Shown in pieces: positions 1 to 8,212 of a stretch of 56,241 nucleotides of DNA; within the stretch, counting starts at the first letter, position 1, and each line of letters opens with the position of its first letter. Both the position numbers and the translations under genes were made by a program. Source of the stretch: JAQXGO01 sp045592445 (GTDB lineage: Bacteria; Bacillota; Clostridia; UMGS1883; UMGS1540); NCBI GenBank assembly GCA_045592445.1, contig JAZNUV010000045.1, forward strand, positions 1-56,241. The letters run 5' to 3'. The notes below the pieces were generated by a model. It was not told the DNA's origin. It made no database searches and worked only from the letters and a program-made list of their open reading frames with translations.

Positions 1-713
1 TGCATTATTGCCCCGGTTGCACACACGGTATCATACACCGCCTTGTGGCGGAAGTTATAGATGAACTGGGCATTGAAGGACAAACTGTCGGCGTTGCCTC
101 TGTTGGTTGCTCGGTATTTTCTTATAATTATTTTGCATGCGATATGCAACAGGCTGCGCACGGTCGTGCACCCGCTGTTGCTACCGGTATAAAACGCGCA
201 TTGCCTGACCGCACCGTTTTCACCTATCAAGGAGATGGGGATTTGGCAGCGATTGGCACGGCAGAAACCGTTCATGCAGCTTCAAGAGGAGAAAACATAA
301 CGGTTATTTTCGTCAATAATGCAATCTATGGTATGACAGGTGGACAGATGGCACCTACAACATTGGAAGGCCAGATTACACAAACTACACCTTATGGACG
401 TGATTTGAAAAAACAGGGACACCCTGTCCGTGTATGCGAACTTTTATCGCAAACAGGCGGTGCTGCGTATTTGGAAAGAACAGCCGTCGATACCGTACAG
501 AATATTAAAAAGACAAAAGCGGCAATTAAAAAGGCATTTGAATATCAGCTTCAAGGCAAAGGCTTTACGCTTGTGGAAGTGCTTTCCACCTGTCCGACAA
601 ATTGGGGCCTTTCACCTTCCGAATCCATGCAGTGGCTCAGAGATAATATGATGCCCTATTATCCGCTTGGTGTATATAAGGATATCGAAGGAGGCGCAAA
701 CAATGAAAAATAA
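1..713 (+). CDS. 2-oxoacid:ferredoxin oxidoreductase, TPP-binding beta subunit (5' end outside window)
   Basis: The gene is cut by the left edge; the reading frame is open from base 3 and the first visible residues are HYCPGCTHG, the conserved N-terminal Cys motif of this family, so only a few residues are missing. A GTG at 45 lies inside this motif region and is not the real start. A thiamine pyrophosphate motif is visible: GDGDLAAIG followed about 25 residues later by FVNNAIYGMTGGQ. The family decarboxylates 2-oxoacids oxidatively to acyl-CoA, passing electrons to ferredoxin in the cytoplasm of anaerobes. Gene order with the following gamma subunit fits the VOR/KOR (2-oxoisovalerate or 2-oxoglutarate) type; substrate cannot be fixed from this part. 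The stop overlaps the next gene by 11 bases, implying coupled translation. Confidence 0.93.
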   Translation, partial: HYCPGCTHGIIHRLVAEVIDELGIEGQTVGVASVGCSVFSYNYFACDMQQAAHGRAPAVATGIKRALPDRTVFTYQGDGDLAAIGTAETVHAASRGENITVIFVNNAIYGMTGGQMAPTTLEGQITQTTPYGRDLKKQGHPVRVCELLSQTGGAAYLERTAVDTVQNIKKTKAAIKKAFEYQLQGKGFTLVEVLSTCPTNWGLSPSESMQWLRDNMMPYYPLGVYKDIEGGANNEK

Positions 714-1242
714 TGAGATTGTAATTGCCGGCTTCGGTGGGCAGGGTATATTATTTGCAGGTAAGCTTTTAGCATATACGGGGCTTGTTAACGGCTATGA
801 AGTTTCATGGCTTCCGTCCTATGGTCCCGAGATGCGCGGCGGCACGGCAAACTGTCATGTAATCATGTCGGAAGAACCCGTTGCATCCCCCTTGGTAACA
901 AAACCGACTGCTTTGATTGTTATGAATTTACCGTCACTCAGAAAGTTTGAAAAAGCAGTTGTGCCCGGTGGCATTATCGTAATGGATTCTTCGCTTATCA
1001 CAGAAAAGGTAGAGCGGGATGATGTTACAGTTATTGCAATCCCTGCAACAAAGATGGCAGATGAAATCGGAGCTAAAAAGCTTGCTAACATGATTTTGAC
1101 GGGTGCATTTATCAAGGCATCAGGTTGTGTTGACTTTGACGGACTTGTGAAGGGTGTAGAAAAATGCGTTCCTGCAGGGAAAACGGAAATTTTAGAGTTA
1201 AACAAAAAAATCCTGTCTATGGGATATAATTACGGAGAATAA
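703..1242 (+). CDS. 2-oxoacid:ferredoxin oxidoreductase, gamma subunit
   Basis: A 179-residue protein starting with a glycine-rich motif (GFGGQGILFAGK, residues about 8-19) characteristic of the gamma domain of pyruvate/2-oxoacid ferredoxin oxidoreductases, followed by the conserved SYGPEMRGGTANC stretch. It forms the CoA-acylating complex with the beta subunit upstream and an alpha subunit that should lie outside the window. The ATG at 703 was chosen over an upstream in-frame start at 667 because GAAGGAGG lies at 687-694, eight bases before it. It overlaps the 3' end of the beta gene. queA begins three bases after the stop, so the two functions may share a transcript. Confidence 0.93.
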   Translation: MKNNEIVIAGFGGQGILFAGKLLAYTGLVNGYEVSWLPSYGPEMRGGTANCHVIMSEEPVASPLVTKPTALIVMNLPSLRKFEKAVVPGGIIVMDSSLITEKVERDDVTVIAIPATKMADEIGAKKLANMILTGAFIKASGCVDFDGLVKGVEKCVPAGKTEILELNKKILSMGYNYGE

Positions 1243-1244
1243 AA

Positions 1245-2267
1245 GTGAAGCTTTCGGATTTTGATTATTATTTACCCGAAGAGCTGATTGCACAGGAGCC
1301 TTTAAGCGACCGTACGGCTGCAAGGCTCCTGACACTTATCGGGGAAAAAATTGAACATCGAACATTTAAAGATCTCGCTTCCTTAGTTAGGGCGGGCGAT
1401 TGCCTTGTGTTAAATGATACAAGAGTTATTCCGGCAAGACTGTACGGGCAAAAAAAGGATACTGGCGGTGCAATCGAATTTTTACTCCTAAAGCGCATAG
1501 ACTTACACGTTTGGGAGGTTGCATTAAAGCCTGGAAAACGAGCCAAAATCGGTGCTGAATTTGTTTTCGGAGATATCCTATCCGCACGCGTGTTAGATAT
1601 TGTTGAAGGAGGCAATCGTATTGTAGAATTTACATACGAGGGTGTATTCGAAGAAATTTTAGATACGCTTGGAGAGATACCGCTTCCGCATTATATCACG
1701 CACGAATTAAAAGATAAAGAAAGATATCAAACGGTTTTTGCAAGAGAAAATGGCTCCGCCGCGGCACCTACGGCAGGCTTGCACTTTACGGATGAATTTT
1801 TGAATACACTTCGAAACAAAGGCGTAGACACCGCTTTTTTAACGCTTCATGTCGGACTGGGGACATTTCGCCCTGTGAAAACAGAAGAAATAACCGAACA
1901 TAAAATGCATACGGAAACATATACGGTTTCTGAGGAAGCGGCGGATAAAATCAATGCTGCTAAGGCTCGCGGCGGTAGAGTAATTTGCTGCGGAACAACC
2001 TCTGTTCGAACAGTAGAAACTGTTGCAGATGAACATGGATATATAAAACCATGCAGCGGAAATACGAATATTTTTATTTATCCCGGTTATAAGTTCAAAG
2101 CAACAGATGCAATTATTACAAATTTCCATTTACCAAAATCCACACTTTTAATGCTTGTGAGTGCTTTTGCAGGTCGCGAAACTACGCTTAGTGCATATGA
2201 GGAAGCCGTGAACAAAAAATATCGTTTTTTCAGTTTCGGTGATGCGATGTTTTTGGCACGGGACTAA
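1245..2267 (+). CDS. queA: S-adenosylmethionine:tRNA ribosyltransferase-isomerase
   Basis: QueA transfers and isomerises the ribose of SAM onto preQ1-modified tRNA to give epoxyqueuosine. The 340-residue protein is full length for the family (about 340-350) and opens with the typical FDYYLPEELIAQEPL segment; LVLNDTRVIPARLYG and AAPTAGLHFT are family hallmarks. It uses a GTG start (1245), two bases after the previous stop. It is followed 13 bases later by tgt, which does the preceding step in the same pathway, so this is a classic queA-tgt pair. No preQ1 riboswitch precedes it in the window; the short spacing leaves no room for one. Confidence 0.97.
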   Translation: MKLSDFDYYLPEELIAQEPLSDRTAARLLTLIGEKIEHRTFKDLASLVRAGDCLVLNDTRVIPARLYGQKKDTGGAIEFLLLKRIDLHVWEVALKPGKRAKIGAEFVFGDILSARVLDIVEGGNRIVEFTYEGVFEEILDTLGEIPLPHYITHELKDKERYQTVFARENGSAAAPTAGLHFTDEFLNTLRNKGVDTAFLTLHVGLGTFRPVKTEEITEHKMHTETYTVSEEAADKINAAKARGGRVICCGTTSVRTVETVADEHGYIKPCSGNTNIFIYPGYKFKATDAIITNFHLPKSTLLMLVSAFAGRETTLSAYEEAVNKKYRFFSFGDAMFLARD

Positions 2268-2280
2268 ATACGGAGGATTT

Positions 2281-3411
2281 ATGTTTACACTATTAAAACA
2301 GGAAGGCAGGGCCCGACGGGGTACATTTAAAACGGTACATGGGACCGTACAAACCCCTGTTTTCATGAATGTAGGGACCTCTGCAGCAATAAAGGGCGCG
2401 GTTTCTGCGATAGATTTAAAAGATGTCCGTTGCCAGGTTGCACTTTGCAATACATATCATTTGCATGTACGACCGGGAGATGATGTTGTACGGGATATGG
2501 GCGGATTGCATCGTTTTATGAATTGGGACGGGCCTATTTTAACTGATAGTGGCGGTTTTCAAGTTTTTTCACTTGCAAAGCTTCGTCATATAAAAGAAGA
2601 GGGCGTGTATTTTCAGTCGCATATAGACGGGAAACGTATTTTCATGGGTCCGGAGGAAAGCATGCAGATACAGTCCAATCTCGGTTCCACAATTGCGATG
2701 GCATTCGATGAGTGCGTAGAAAATCCTTCTCCTTACGAATATACAAAAAAATCGGTCGAGAGAACGACAAGATGGCTTATTCGTTGTAAAGATAAGCTGA
2801 AAAAATTAAACCAGAGTGAAACAACTTGTAACCAGAACCAATTATTGTTTGGTATCAATCAAGGCGGAATATATGATGACATTCGTGTTGCACATATGCA
2901 AGAAATTGCAAAGCTTGATTTGCCCGGCTATGCCATCGGCGGCTTAGCAGTTGGAGAAAGCCATGCAGAAATGTATCGGATTATCGATGCGGTTGAGCCT
3001 TATATGCCAAAAGATAAGCCTCGATATCTAATGGGCGTCGGTACTCCTGAAAACATTTTGGAAGGCGTAAGACGTGGAGTGGACTTTTTCGATTGCGTAA
3101 TGCCGAGCCGAAATGCGAGACATGGTTACATGTTTACAAATTACGGGATTATAAATCTGAATAATGCAAAATATATGCGCGATGAAAAACCGATTGAGCC
3201 CGGGTGCGGTTGCCCTGCTTGTCAAAATCATTCGCGTGCATATATTCGCCACCTTTTAAAAACGGGCGAAATGCTTGGAATGCGCCTTTGCGTTCTGCAT
3301 AACTTATACTTTTATAATCACCTGATGGAAGAAATACGCGAGGCACTGGATGAAGAACAATACAATGCGTATTTTGCAGAAAAAATAGAAATGGTGACGA
3401 GGCGCTTATAA
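2281..3411 (+). CDS. tgt: queuine/preQ1 tRNA-guanine transglycosylase
   Basis: Tgt exchanges guanine-34 of tRNAs Asp, Asn, His and Tyr for preQ1. The 376-residue product carries the substrate-binding TDSGGFQVFSLAKLR segment (Asp89 is the likely acid/base), GGLAVGES, and FFDCVMPSRNARHG, whose Asp at about residue 271 corresponds to the nucleophile. A C-terminal CGCPAC plus a downstream His fits the zinc site. ATG 2281 was chosen because GGAGG (2272-2276) precedes it; an upstream in-frame start at 2239 lies inside queA. The gene ends nine bases before the non-coding MITE-like block. Confidence 0.97.
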   Translation: MFTLLKQEGRARRGTFKTVHGTVQTPVFMNVGTSAAIKGAVSAIDLKDVRCQVALCNTYHLHVRPGDDVVRDMGGLHRFMNWDGPILTDSGGFQVFSLAKLRHIKEEGVYFQSHIDGKRIFMGPEESMQIQSNLGSTIAMAFDECVENPSPYEYTKKSVERTTRWLIRCKDKLKKLNQSETTCNQNQLLFGINQGGIYDDIRVAHMQEIAKLDLPGYAIGGLAVGESHAEMYRIIDAVEPYMPKDKPRYLMGVGTPENILEGVRRGVDFFDCVMPSRNARHGYMFTNYGIINLNNAKYMRDEKPIEPGCGCPACQNHSRAYIRHLLKTGEMLGMRLCVLHNLYFYNHLMEEIREALDEEQYNAYFAEKIEMVTRRL

Positions 3412-3419
3412 AAATGCAA

Positions 3420-3447
3420 AGAAGGGGCTGTTTAAACAGCCCCTTCT
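3420..3447. terminator. Perfect hairpin after tgt, likely bidirectional terminator
   Basis: An 11-bp perfect GC-rich stem (AGAAGGGGCTG / CAGCCCCTTCT) encloses TTTAAA. It lies nine bases after the tgt stop. The + strand lacks a U-tract after it, while the - strand reads into TTTGCATTTTTA, so it may serve the opposing aminotransferase transcript better. It is also the left end of the inverted-repeat block 3420-3705. Confidence 0.55.
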
Positions 3448-3705
3448 GGGGGATGGAATAAAAATGTTGTAGGACGGACAAACTGAGCCACGGCAAGGCG
3501 TTGAGCCTTGCCGTGGGAACCCGAAGGCGTACATGGGTACGTCGAGAGGCGAAGTTTGTTCGTAGCATAAACGCTAAAATACAAGATAAAATCTGGATTT
3601 TTCAAATTTTACAGCATATTTTATATCTTTGATTTTTTTAAGAGGTTGTAAAATATGTTAAAAATAGCGTTTGTGCGGTCTACGCATTTTTAAACATCCC
3701 CTTTT
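3420..3705. repeat. MITE-like non-coding element with imperfect terminal inverted repeats
   Basis: No gene is visible here. The left end (3420-3436) and the reverse complement of the right end (3689-3705) match at 15 of 17 positions around a GGGGnTGTTTAAA core. Inside are nested inverted repeats: a 12-bp stem CCACGGCAAGGC / GCCTTGCCGTGG at 3488-3516, CGTAC-ATGG-GTACG near 3529-3542, an enclosing ACAAACT / AGTTTGT pair, AAACGCTA (3569-3576) with TAGCGTTT (3665-3672), and CATATTTTA (3615-3623) with TAAAATATG (3649-3657). The block fits between two convergent stop codons. I see no clean target-site duplication and no transposase. A structured RNA is an alternative. Confidence 0.5.
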
Positions 3706-3706
3706 C

Positions 3707-4876
3707 TTATATTCTTTTTCTGACAAATCGCGTAATGCGTGTTAAAGCTTCTTTAATATTTTGTACGGAACATGAATAAGAACAGCGGACATATCCCTCT
3801 CCGCTTTTTCCAAAAGCGCACCCCGGTATGACGGCAACATTTTCTTCAGCTAAAAGCAATTCAGCAAATGCCGTAGATGAAAGTCCAGTTCTTTTTATAG
3901 AAGGGAAGATATAAAACGCACCGCATGGTTCGAAACAAGAAAGACCAATTTGCCGAAATCCGTCTGTCATAAGAATTCGCCGCTGATTATATTCCTTGCG
4001 CATCGCTTCTATGTCAGCATCTCCATTCTCAAGTGCTTCAATTGCGGCATATTGACTCAGAGTTGGTGGACACATAATGGTATACTGATGGATTTTTGTC
4101 ATGGCAGACAGTATAGATGCAGGCCCGCAGGCGTAACCGAGTCGCCAACCTGTCATTGCGTATGCCTTGGAAAAACCACTGACTAAAATGGTACGTTCTC
4201 TCATATCGGGGATGGACGCAATTGAAACGTGCACAGTGTCATAAGTAAGTTCTGCGTATATTTCATCACTTAAAATTAAAATGTTTGTTCCGCGAAGAAC
4301 ATCGGCTATTTTTTCTAAATTTTCGCGGCGCATAATACTACCTGTTGGGTTATTTGGATATGAAAGAATCAGAAGCTTTGTATGCGGTGTTATTGCTGCG
4401 CGTAAAGCTTCTGCTGTAAGACAAAATGCATCACTTTCACATGTAACAACCGGTATAGCTTTTCCGCCCGCAAGTGTTACACATGGAGTATAGCACACAA
4501 AGTTTGGTTCGGGCACCAAAACCTCATCACCAGGCCCTATAAGCGCACGGATTGCGAGGTCAATTGCCTCGCTGCCGCCTACTGTGACCAGCACTTCATA
4601 ATGAGGATTATAGGTAAGACCAAATCGACGGTCAAGATATTTTGATATAGAGTGACGAAGTTCTGCCATACCTGCATTTGCAGTATAATTTGTATATCCT
4701 TTTTCGAGAGAACGGATACCTGCATTACAAATATGCTGAGGGGTTATAAAATCCGGCTCGCCAATACCAAGTGAAATAGAATCCTTGCGTTTTGTAACGA
4801 TGTCAAAGAAATTACGGATGCCGGAAGGTGGAATGGATTGGATATGTTGATTTAAAATCTTGCTATAATCTATCAT
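3707..4876 (-). CDS. Pyridoxal-phosphate aminotransferase, class I/II (PatA-like)
   Basis: A 389-residue fold-type I aminotransferase. Visible features are NPTG after Asn175, the DEIYAEL segment (Asp204 contacts the pyridine nitrogen), the Schiff-base lysine in SGFSKAYAMTGWRLGY (Lys237), and a C-terminal YVRCSYS whose Arg binds the substrate carboxylate. It resembles the aspartate/aromatic subgroup that includes N-acetyl-LL-diaminopimelate aminotransferase PatA, but the substrate is not determined by sequence. The start at 4876 has AAGGAG 11 bases upstream; a longer in-frame ATG at 4963 would overlap the transporter gene and has no such site. It follows the MFS gene by 62 bases and is probably cotranscribed with it. 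Confidence 0.9.
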   Translation of the reverse strand: MIDYSKILNQHIQSIPPSGIRNFFDIVTKRKDSISLGIGEPDFITPQHICNAGIRSLEKGYTNYTANAGMAELRHSISKYLDRRFGLTYNPHYEVLVTVGGSEAIDLAIRALIGPGDEVLVPEPNFVCYTPCVTLAGGKAIPVVTCESDAFCLTAEALRAAITPHTKLLILSYPNNPTGSIMRRENLEKIADVLRGTNILILSDEIYAELTYDTVHVSIASIPDMRERTILVSGFSKAYAMTGWRLGYACGPASILSAMTKIHQYTIMCPPTLSQYAAIEALENGDADIEAMRKEYNQRRILMTDGFRQIGLSCFEPCGAFYIFPSIKRTGLSSTAFAELLLAEENVAVIPGCAFGKSGEGYVRCSYSCSVQNIKEALTRITRFVRKRI

Positions 4877-4938
4877 AAATTTTAATTTGCTCCTTAATTT
4901 TATAGTATAAAAGAAAGAGCAAATAATATTACAAAAAA

Positions 4939-6171
4939 TTATTGTCGTAAAAATCGACTCCATTTAGAAATAGAAATTAAACAGAATATAGTGCCTAAAA
5001 ATGCGGAAATGATCCATATCAAAAGTGTGCTTTGCCATCCGAAATATTGGGATATTGCGCCAACGCCATAAGTGGAAATTGCACTGCCGAGATATGTAAA
5101 TGCATTCAGAGTTCCTGTTAAGGTTGAAACCTTGCCGTATTTTACAAAGTTTGACGGGACAGCTGTTATCAGCATAAGATTTACACCATACATAGCAGAA
5201 GTAATCAACGTTGCGCTCAAAAGCGAAGTAATTACACCGTTACCAAAAAAGAAATAGATAATAAGTGCGCCAAATAGCCCGATTATATATAAAACGGTAG
5301 CCGTTACAGCTTCATTTCGAAAAATATGATTGTTAATATAGGAAGCAATATAAAGGCATAGTGTACTGAAAATTGGAATAATAACAGTTGAGAGAATTGC
5401 ACCTGCGCTGCCTAAATGATAATTTTCCATAATAAACGTGGGCATCCAGGCCGTTACACTATCCTTTAATATGCCATGAAATATAACAGCTACAATCATA
5501 AAGAGTACACCCGCATAGCGAACAAGACGAAAAGAAAGAACTGTGCCATCCTTGCTTTCCTCGTTCGTTTCCTCTTTTCCATATAAAAGCCTGCTGTTTT
5601 CAACGTGTTTTATACCCAAACTCCATACAATTGCGATGATTAGACATACGATGCCGGAGAATGCAAAAATCGTGCGCCATCCTGAAAGCAGAATGCATAA
5701 AGGAGTTATAAGATATACGGCAATGGTTCCGGCGGTACAGGAGGTAGAAACACGTACACACATCTTAGATAAATCCTCTTTTGTGTAACATTCCGCAAAA
5801 ATCCGTAGCATGGGTGGCCAAAGCATTGCCTGAGCAAGCCCGTTTACACACCAAATTATAAAGTGTGCAGTTGCAGAGTGAAAAAAAGCCATTAAAAGAT
5901 TGCAGATACCTGTGCACAAAAGGCCACCGAGCATTACAAAGTTCGGGCGAAATTTATCGCCTAAAATGCCTCCGATAATTTGCCCGATTGCATAGGATAT
6001 AAACGCACCCGTACTGATAAGTCCTGCCATTGATTTACTGATCATTTCTTTATTTATTATTTCAGCCATAGCTGCTCCATAGTTTAGACGCGCCAAATAG
6101 CCTGCAAAATAAACAATCCATGCGAGAAACAGAAGTAAATTTTTTGTCTTTTTATCTGTAATTTTTAGCAT
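4939..6171 (-). CDS. MFS transporter, OPA (GlpT/UhpT-like) type
   Basis: A 410-residue integral membrane protein with about 12 hydrophobic segments, of the major facilitator superfamily. The N-terminal YFAGYLARLNYGAAM stretch and the GAFISYAIGQIIGGILGD loop resemble the organophosphate:antiporter branch (GlpT, UhpC). The substrate is unknown; a phosphorylated sugar or an organic acid is possible by family analogy only. AGGAGGAGC precedes the ATG. It is the first gene of a two-gene - strand unit with an aminotransferase and has its own near-consensus promoter containing a palindrome, suggesting regulated expression. Confidence 0.85.
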   Translation of the reverse strand: MLKITDKKTKNLLLFLAWIVYFAGYLARLNYGAAMAEIINKEMISKSMAGLISTGAFISYAIGQIIGGILGDKFRPNFVMLGGLLCTGICNLLMAFFHSATAHFIIWCVNGLAQAMLWPPMLRIFAECYTKEDLSKMCVRVSTSCTAGTIAVYLITPLCILLSGWRTIFAFSGIVCLIIAIVWSLGIKHVENSRLLYGKEETNEESKDGTVLSFRLVRYAGVLFMIVAVIFHGILKDSVTAWMPTFIMENYHLGSAGAILSTVIIPIFSTLCLYIASYINNHIFRNEAVTATVLYIIGLFGALIIYFFFGNGVITSLLSATLITSAMYGVNLMLITAVPSNFVKYGKVSTLTGTLNAFTYLGSAISTYGVGAISQYFGWQSTLLIWIISAFLGTIFCLISISKWSRFLRQ

Positions 6172-6197
6172 TGTAAGCTCCTCCTGAAATATGCTGC

Positions 6198-6226
6198 ATT
6201 ATACCATAGGTGGTATATTTTGTCAA
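6198..6226 (-). promoter_or_regulatory. Near-perfect sigma-A promoter of the transporter-aminotransferase unit
   Basis: On the - strand TTGACA (6221-6226) and TATAAT (6198-6203) are separated by exactly 17 bases. It sits about 27 bases upstream of the MFS start codon. Both boxes match consensus at every position, unusual in this window, and an inverted repeat fills the spacer. Confidence 0.85.
6200..6217. promoter_or_regulatory. Operator-like palindrome in the promoter spacer
   Basis: TATACCA-TAGG-TGGTATA is a perfect inverted repeat with 7-bp arms. It lies between and partly over the -10 box of the - strand promoter, 17 bases from the -35 box of the divergent rnhB promoter. A dimeric repressor bound here would block the transporter promoter. 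No regulator gene is adjacent. Confidence 0.6.
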
Positions 6227-6233
6227 GTTTACG

Positions 6234-6262
6234 TTGACAGTACTGTATTATTTTGCTATACT
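6234..6262 (+). promoter_or_regulatory. Sigma-A promoter of rnhB
   Basis: TTGACA (6234-6239), 17-base spacer, TATACT (6257-6262). The expected transcript start is near 6269, immediately before the AGGGTGA ribosome binding site, so the leader would be only about 12 bases. Confidence 0.85.
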
Positions 6263-6280
6263 CTAAATAGGGTGATTTAC

Positions 6281-6910
6281 ATGGAAGAAAAAGAACGGCT
6301 TTTACATATGACAGAATTTGAAGAGGCACTTTTTGCAGAAGGATATAGTCTGATTGCCGGTGTTGACGAAGCAGGACGAGGACCTTTGGCAGGCGATGTT
6401 TATGCGGCGGCAGTTATTTTGCCACGCAATTTTCTGCCGGAGGGATTAAACGATTCAAAAAAACTTAGCGAAAAGAAACGGGAAGCTTTATATGATGTCA
6501 TTCTGGAAAATGCACTTGCCTGGGCAGTCGGGACAGCATCTGCGGAAGAAATTGATACGATAAACATTCTGAATGCAACACATCTTGCAATGTATCGCGC
6601 ACTTTCCGGTCTTAAAATCAAACCCGAATTTGCACTGATTGACGGAAATCCTGTGAAAGGGATTTCGATTCCGCATAATTGCATTGTAAAAGGGGACGGA
6701 CGCAGCCTTTCCATAGCGGCCGCCTCTGTAATTGCAAAGGTTTCGCGTGACAGATATATGCAAAAATTGGATGAAATGTATCCCGGCTATGGGTTTGCCA
6801 TCCATAAAGGGTATGGAACAAAGGCGCACAAAGAAGCTATCTTTAAAAAAGGACCTTGCGAAGTTCATAGAAAATCTTTTTTAAAAAAATGGTACGGTGA
6901 TTTGCGTTGA
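6281..6910 (+). CDS. rnhB: Ribonuclease HII
   Basis: RNase HII removes ribonucleotides and RNA primers from DNA duplexes. The 209-residue product has the signature GVDEAGRGPLAGDV (catalytic Asp29 and Glu30) followed by LNDSKKLSEKKR and LIDGNP, and the later ASVIAKVSRD block. ATG 6281 was chosen: AGGGTGA lies five bases upstream and the promoter start point excludes the longer in-frame ORF from 6191. Its stop codon overlaps the TTG start of yraN, indicating coupled translation. Confidence 0.96.
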   Translation: MEEKERLLHMTEFEEALFAEGYSLIAGVDEAGRGPLAGDVYAAAVILPRNFLPEGLNDSKKLSEKKREALYDVILENALAWAVGTASAEEIDTINILNATHLAMYRALSGLKIKPEFALIDGNPVKGISIPHNCIVKGDGRSLSIAAASVIAKVSRDRYMQKLDEMYPGYGFAIHKGYGTKAHKEAIFKKGPCEVHRKSFLKKWYGDLR

Positions 6911-7257
6911 GAGAAATTGGAAATAAAGCCGAAACAGCAGTTGCGACATTTTTAAAGCATCGCGGTTACAAGATTCTGGAAAGAAATTTTACAAGCCGAT
7001 TTGGTGAAATAGATATTATTGCACAAAAAAATGAATATCTTGTGTTTATAGAAGTTAAAATGCGTCGTTCTGAGCTTTACGGCGGTGGAGCTGCAGCTGT
7101 CACAAAGGCAAAACAGGAGAGAATCAGAAAAACGGCAATGTGGTATCTTATGCAAAAAAACATAGAACCACCTGTACGCTTTGATGTGGCAGTTGTGCAT
7201 AGCGATGGAACAAAAATTCGAAAGCGTGATGTGGAGGTTTTAGAAAATGCATTTTGA
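6907..7257 (+). CDS. yraN: UPF0102 (YraN) family protein, putative Holliday-junction-type nuclease fold
   Basis: A 116-residue protein with the family pattern: GNKAETAVATFLKHRGYKIL, then NFTSRFGEIDIIA and LVFIEVKMRR. The E-ID-EVK spacing is that of restriction-endonuclease-like nucleases, but the physiological role of YraN is poorly known. It starts with TTG overlapping the rnhB stop by four bases, and is found next to rnhB in many bacteria. It overlaps the dipeptidase gene downstream by 11 bases. Confidence 0.93.
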   Translation: MREIGNKAETAVATFLKHRGYKILERNFTSRFGEIDIIAQKNEYLVFIEVKMRRSELYGGGAAAVTKAKQERIRKTAMWYLMQKNIEPPVRFDVAVVHSDGTKIRKRDVEVLENAF

Positions 7258-8149
7258 ATACGCAGTATTTGATGCGCATTGTGATACGCCCGATAAATGG
7301 ATGCAAAATGACAGGGCATGTGCTTTTGATTTTGAGTCGGCAACACAATATAAACAATACATACAAGTTTTAGCTGTATGGATTGACGGGAAAAAGGTTA
7401 CACACCCGAATGCGTATACAAAAGATGCACTTTCACTGATTCGAAAAAAATGCGGTCGAATTCCGATAATAAAAACTTCGAAAGATATAGATAGAAAAGA
7501 AATTGCAGTTTTATTGGGTGTAGAGGGCGGTGAGGCACTTGAAGGAAAATTAGAAAATTTACAAATTCTCTATAATCAAGGCGTCCGTCTTATGACATTA
7601 ACGTGGAATTGGCCAAATGAAATCGGCGAGCCGGCTATAACGAGAGAAAATATTGGTTTGACTGCATTTGGAAAACAAGTTGTATGTGAGATGAATCGTC
7701 TCGGCATGGCGGTTGATGTGTCACATCTGTCCGAAAGAGGTTTTTGGGATGTTTTGGAGATAACACAAAAACCAATTATTGCATCCCATTCCTCTGCAAA
7801 GGCAATTTGCAGTCATGATCGAAATCTTACAGATATGCAATTTGCGGCTCTTGTTAAGAATGATGGGGTCGTAGGCATAAATTTTTATCCGCAGTTTCTT
7901 GGCGGCAACGATATAGAGGATATTCTAAGGCATATTCTGCATTTTATGGAACTTGGTGGAGAGAATCATATTGGATTTGGCAGTGATTTTGATGGTGTAG
8001 ATGTATTGCCGAGTGGCATGAGGGGAAATGCGGATATATATAAGATAATAGATATTATGTTACGACACAACATACGGGAAGATATTGTGCGCAAGGTAGC
8101 ATTTGAAAATATGAAACGATACTTTACGGCAGTTTTACCGTTTGCGTAA
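7247..8149 (+). CDS. Membrane dipeptidase family (peptidase M19) protein
   Basis: A 300-residue zinc dipeptidase of the renal dipeptidase type. Metal ligands are visible as DAHCDTP near the N terminus, the Glu in LGVEGGEALEG, the His residues of VDVSHLSERGFWDV and ASHSSAKAICSHDRNL, and GFGSDFDGVD. There is no signal peptide, so it is probably cytoplasmic and acts on small (possibly D-amino acid containing) dipeptides; substrate is inferred from the family. GTGGAGG at 7231-7237 supports ATG 7247. Confidence 0.93.
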   Translation: MHFEYAVFDAHCDTPDKWMQNDRACAFDFESATQYKQYIQVLAVWIDGKKVTHPNAYTKDALSLIRKKCGRIPIIKTSKDIDRKEIAVLLGVEGGEALEGKLENLQILYNQGVRLMTLTWNWPNEIGEPAITRENIGLTAFGKQVVCEMNRLGMAVDVSHLSERGFWDVLEITQKPIIASHSSAKAICSHDRNLTDMQFAALVKNDGVVGINFYPQFLGGNDIEDILRHILHFMELGGENHIGFGSDFDGVDVLPSGMRGNADIYKIIDIMLRHNIREDIVRKVAFENMKRYFTAVLPFA

Positions 8150-8177
8150 AAGAATTTTTTTCTTTTTAAAAAAACTG

Positions 8178-8206
8178 TTGAAATGAAAACGAAAATCGTG
8201 TATAAT
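8178..8206 (+). promoter_or_regulatory. Sigma-A promoter of the SRP RNA
   Basis: TTGAAA (8178-8183), a 17-base A-rich spacer, TATAAT (8201-8206). Start of transcription is expected near 8213, which fits the first paired bases of the SRP RNA. An AT-only tract (about 8145-8175) precedes it and could act as an UP element. Confidence 0.85.
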
Positions 8207-8212
8207 AATATA

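Noticed and set aside
855..1205. Long antisense open frames such as this one opposite the gamma subunit, and many similar ones in the window
   Set aside because: They lie wholly opposite well-identified genes, have no ribosome binding sites and show no recognisable protein features.
8150..8212. AT-only palindrome after the dipeptidase gene as a terminator
   Set aside because: AAAAGAA/TTCTTTT pairing contains almost no GC and lies where an UP element for the SRP RNA promoter is expected; too weak to call.
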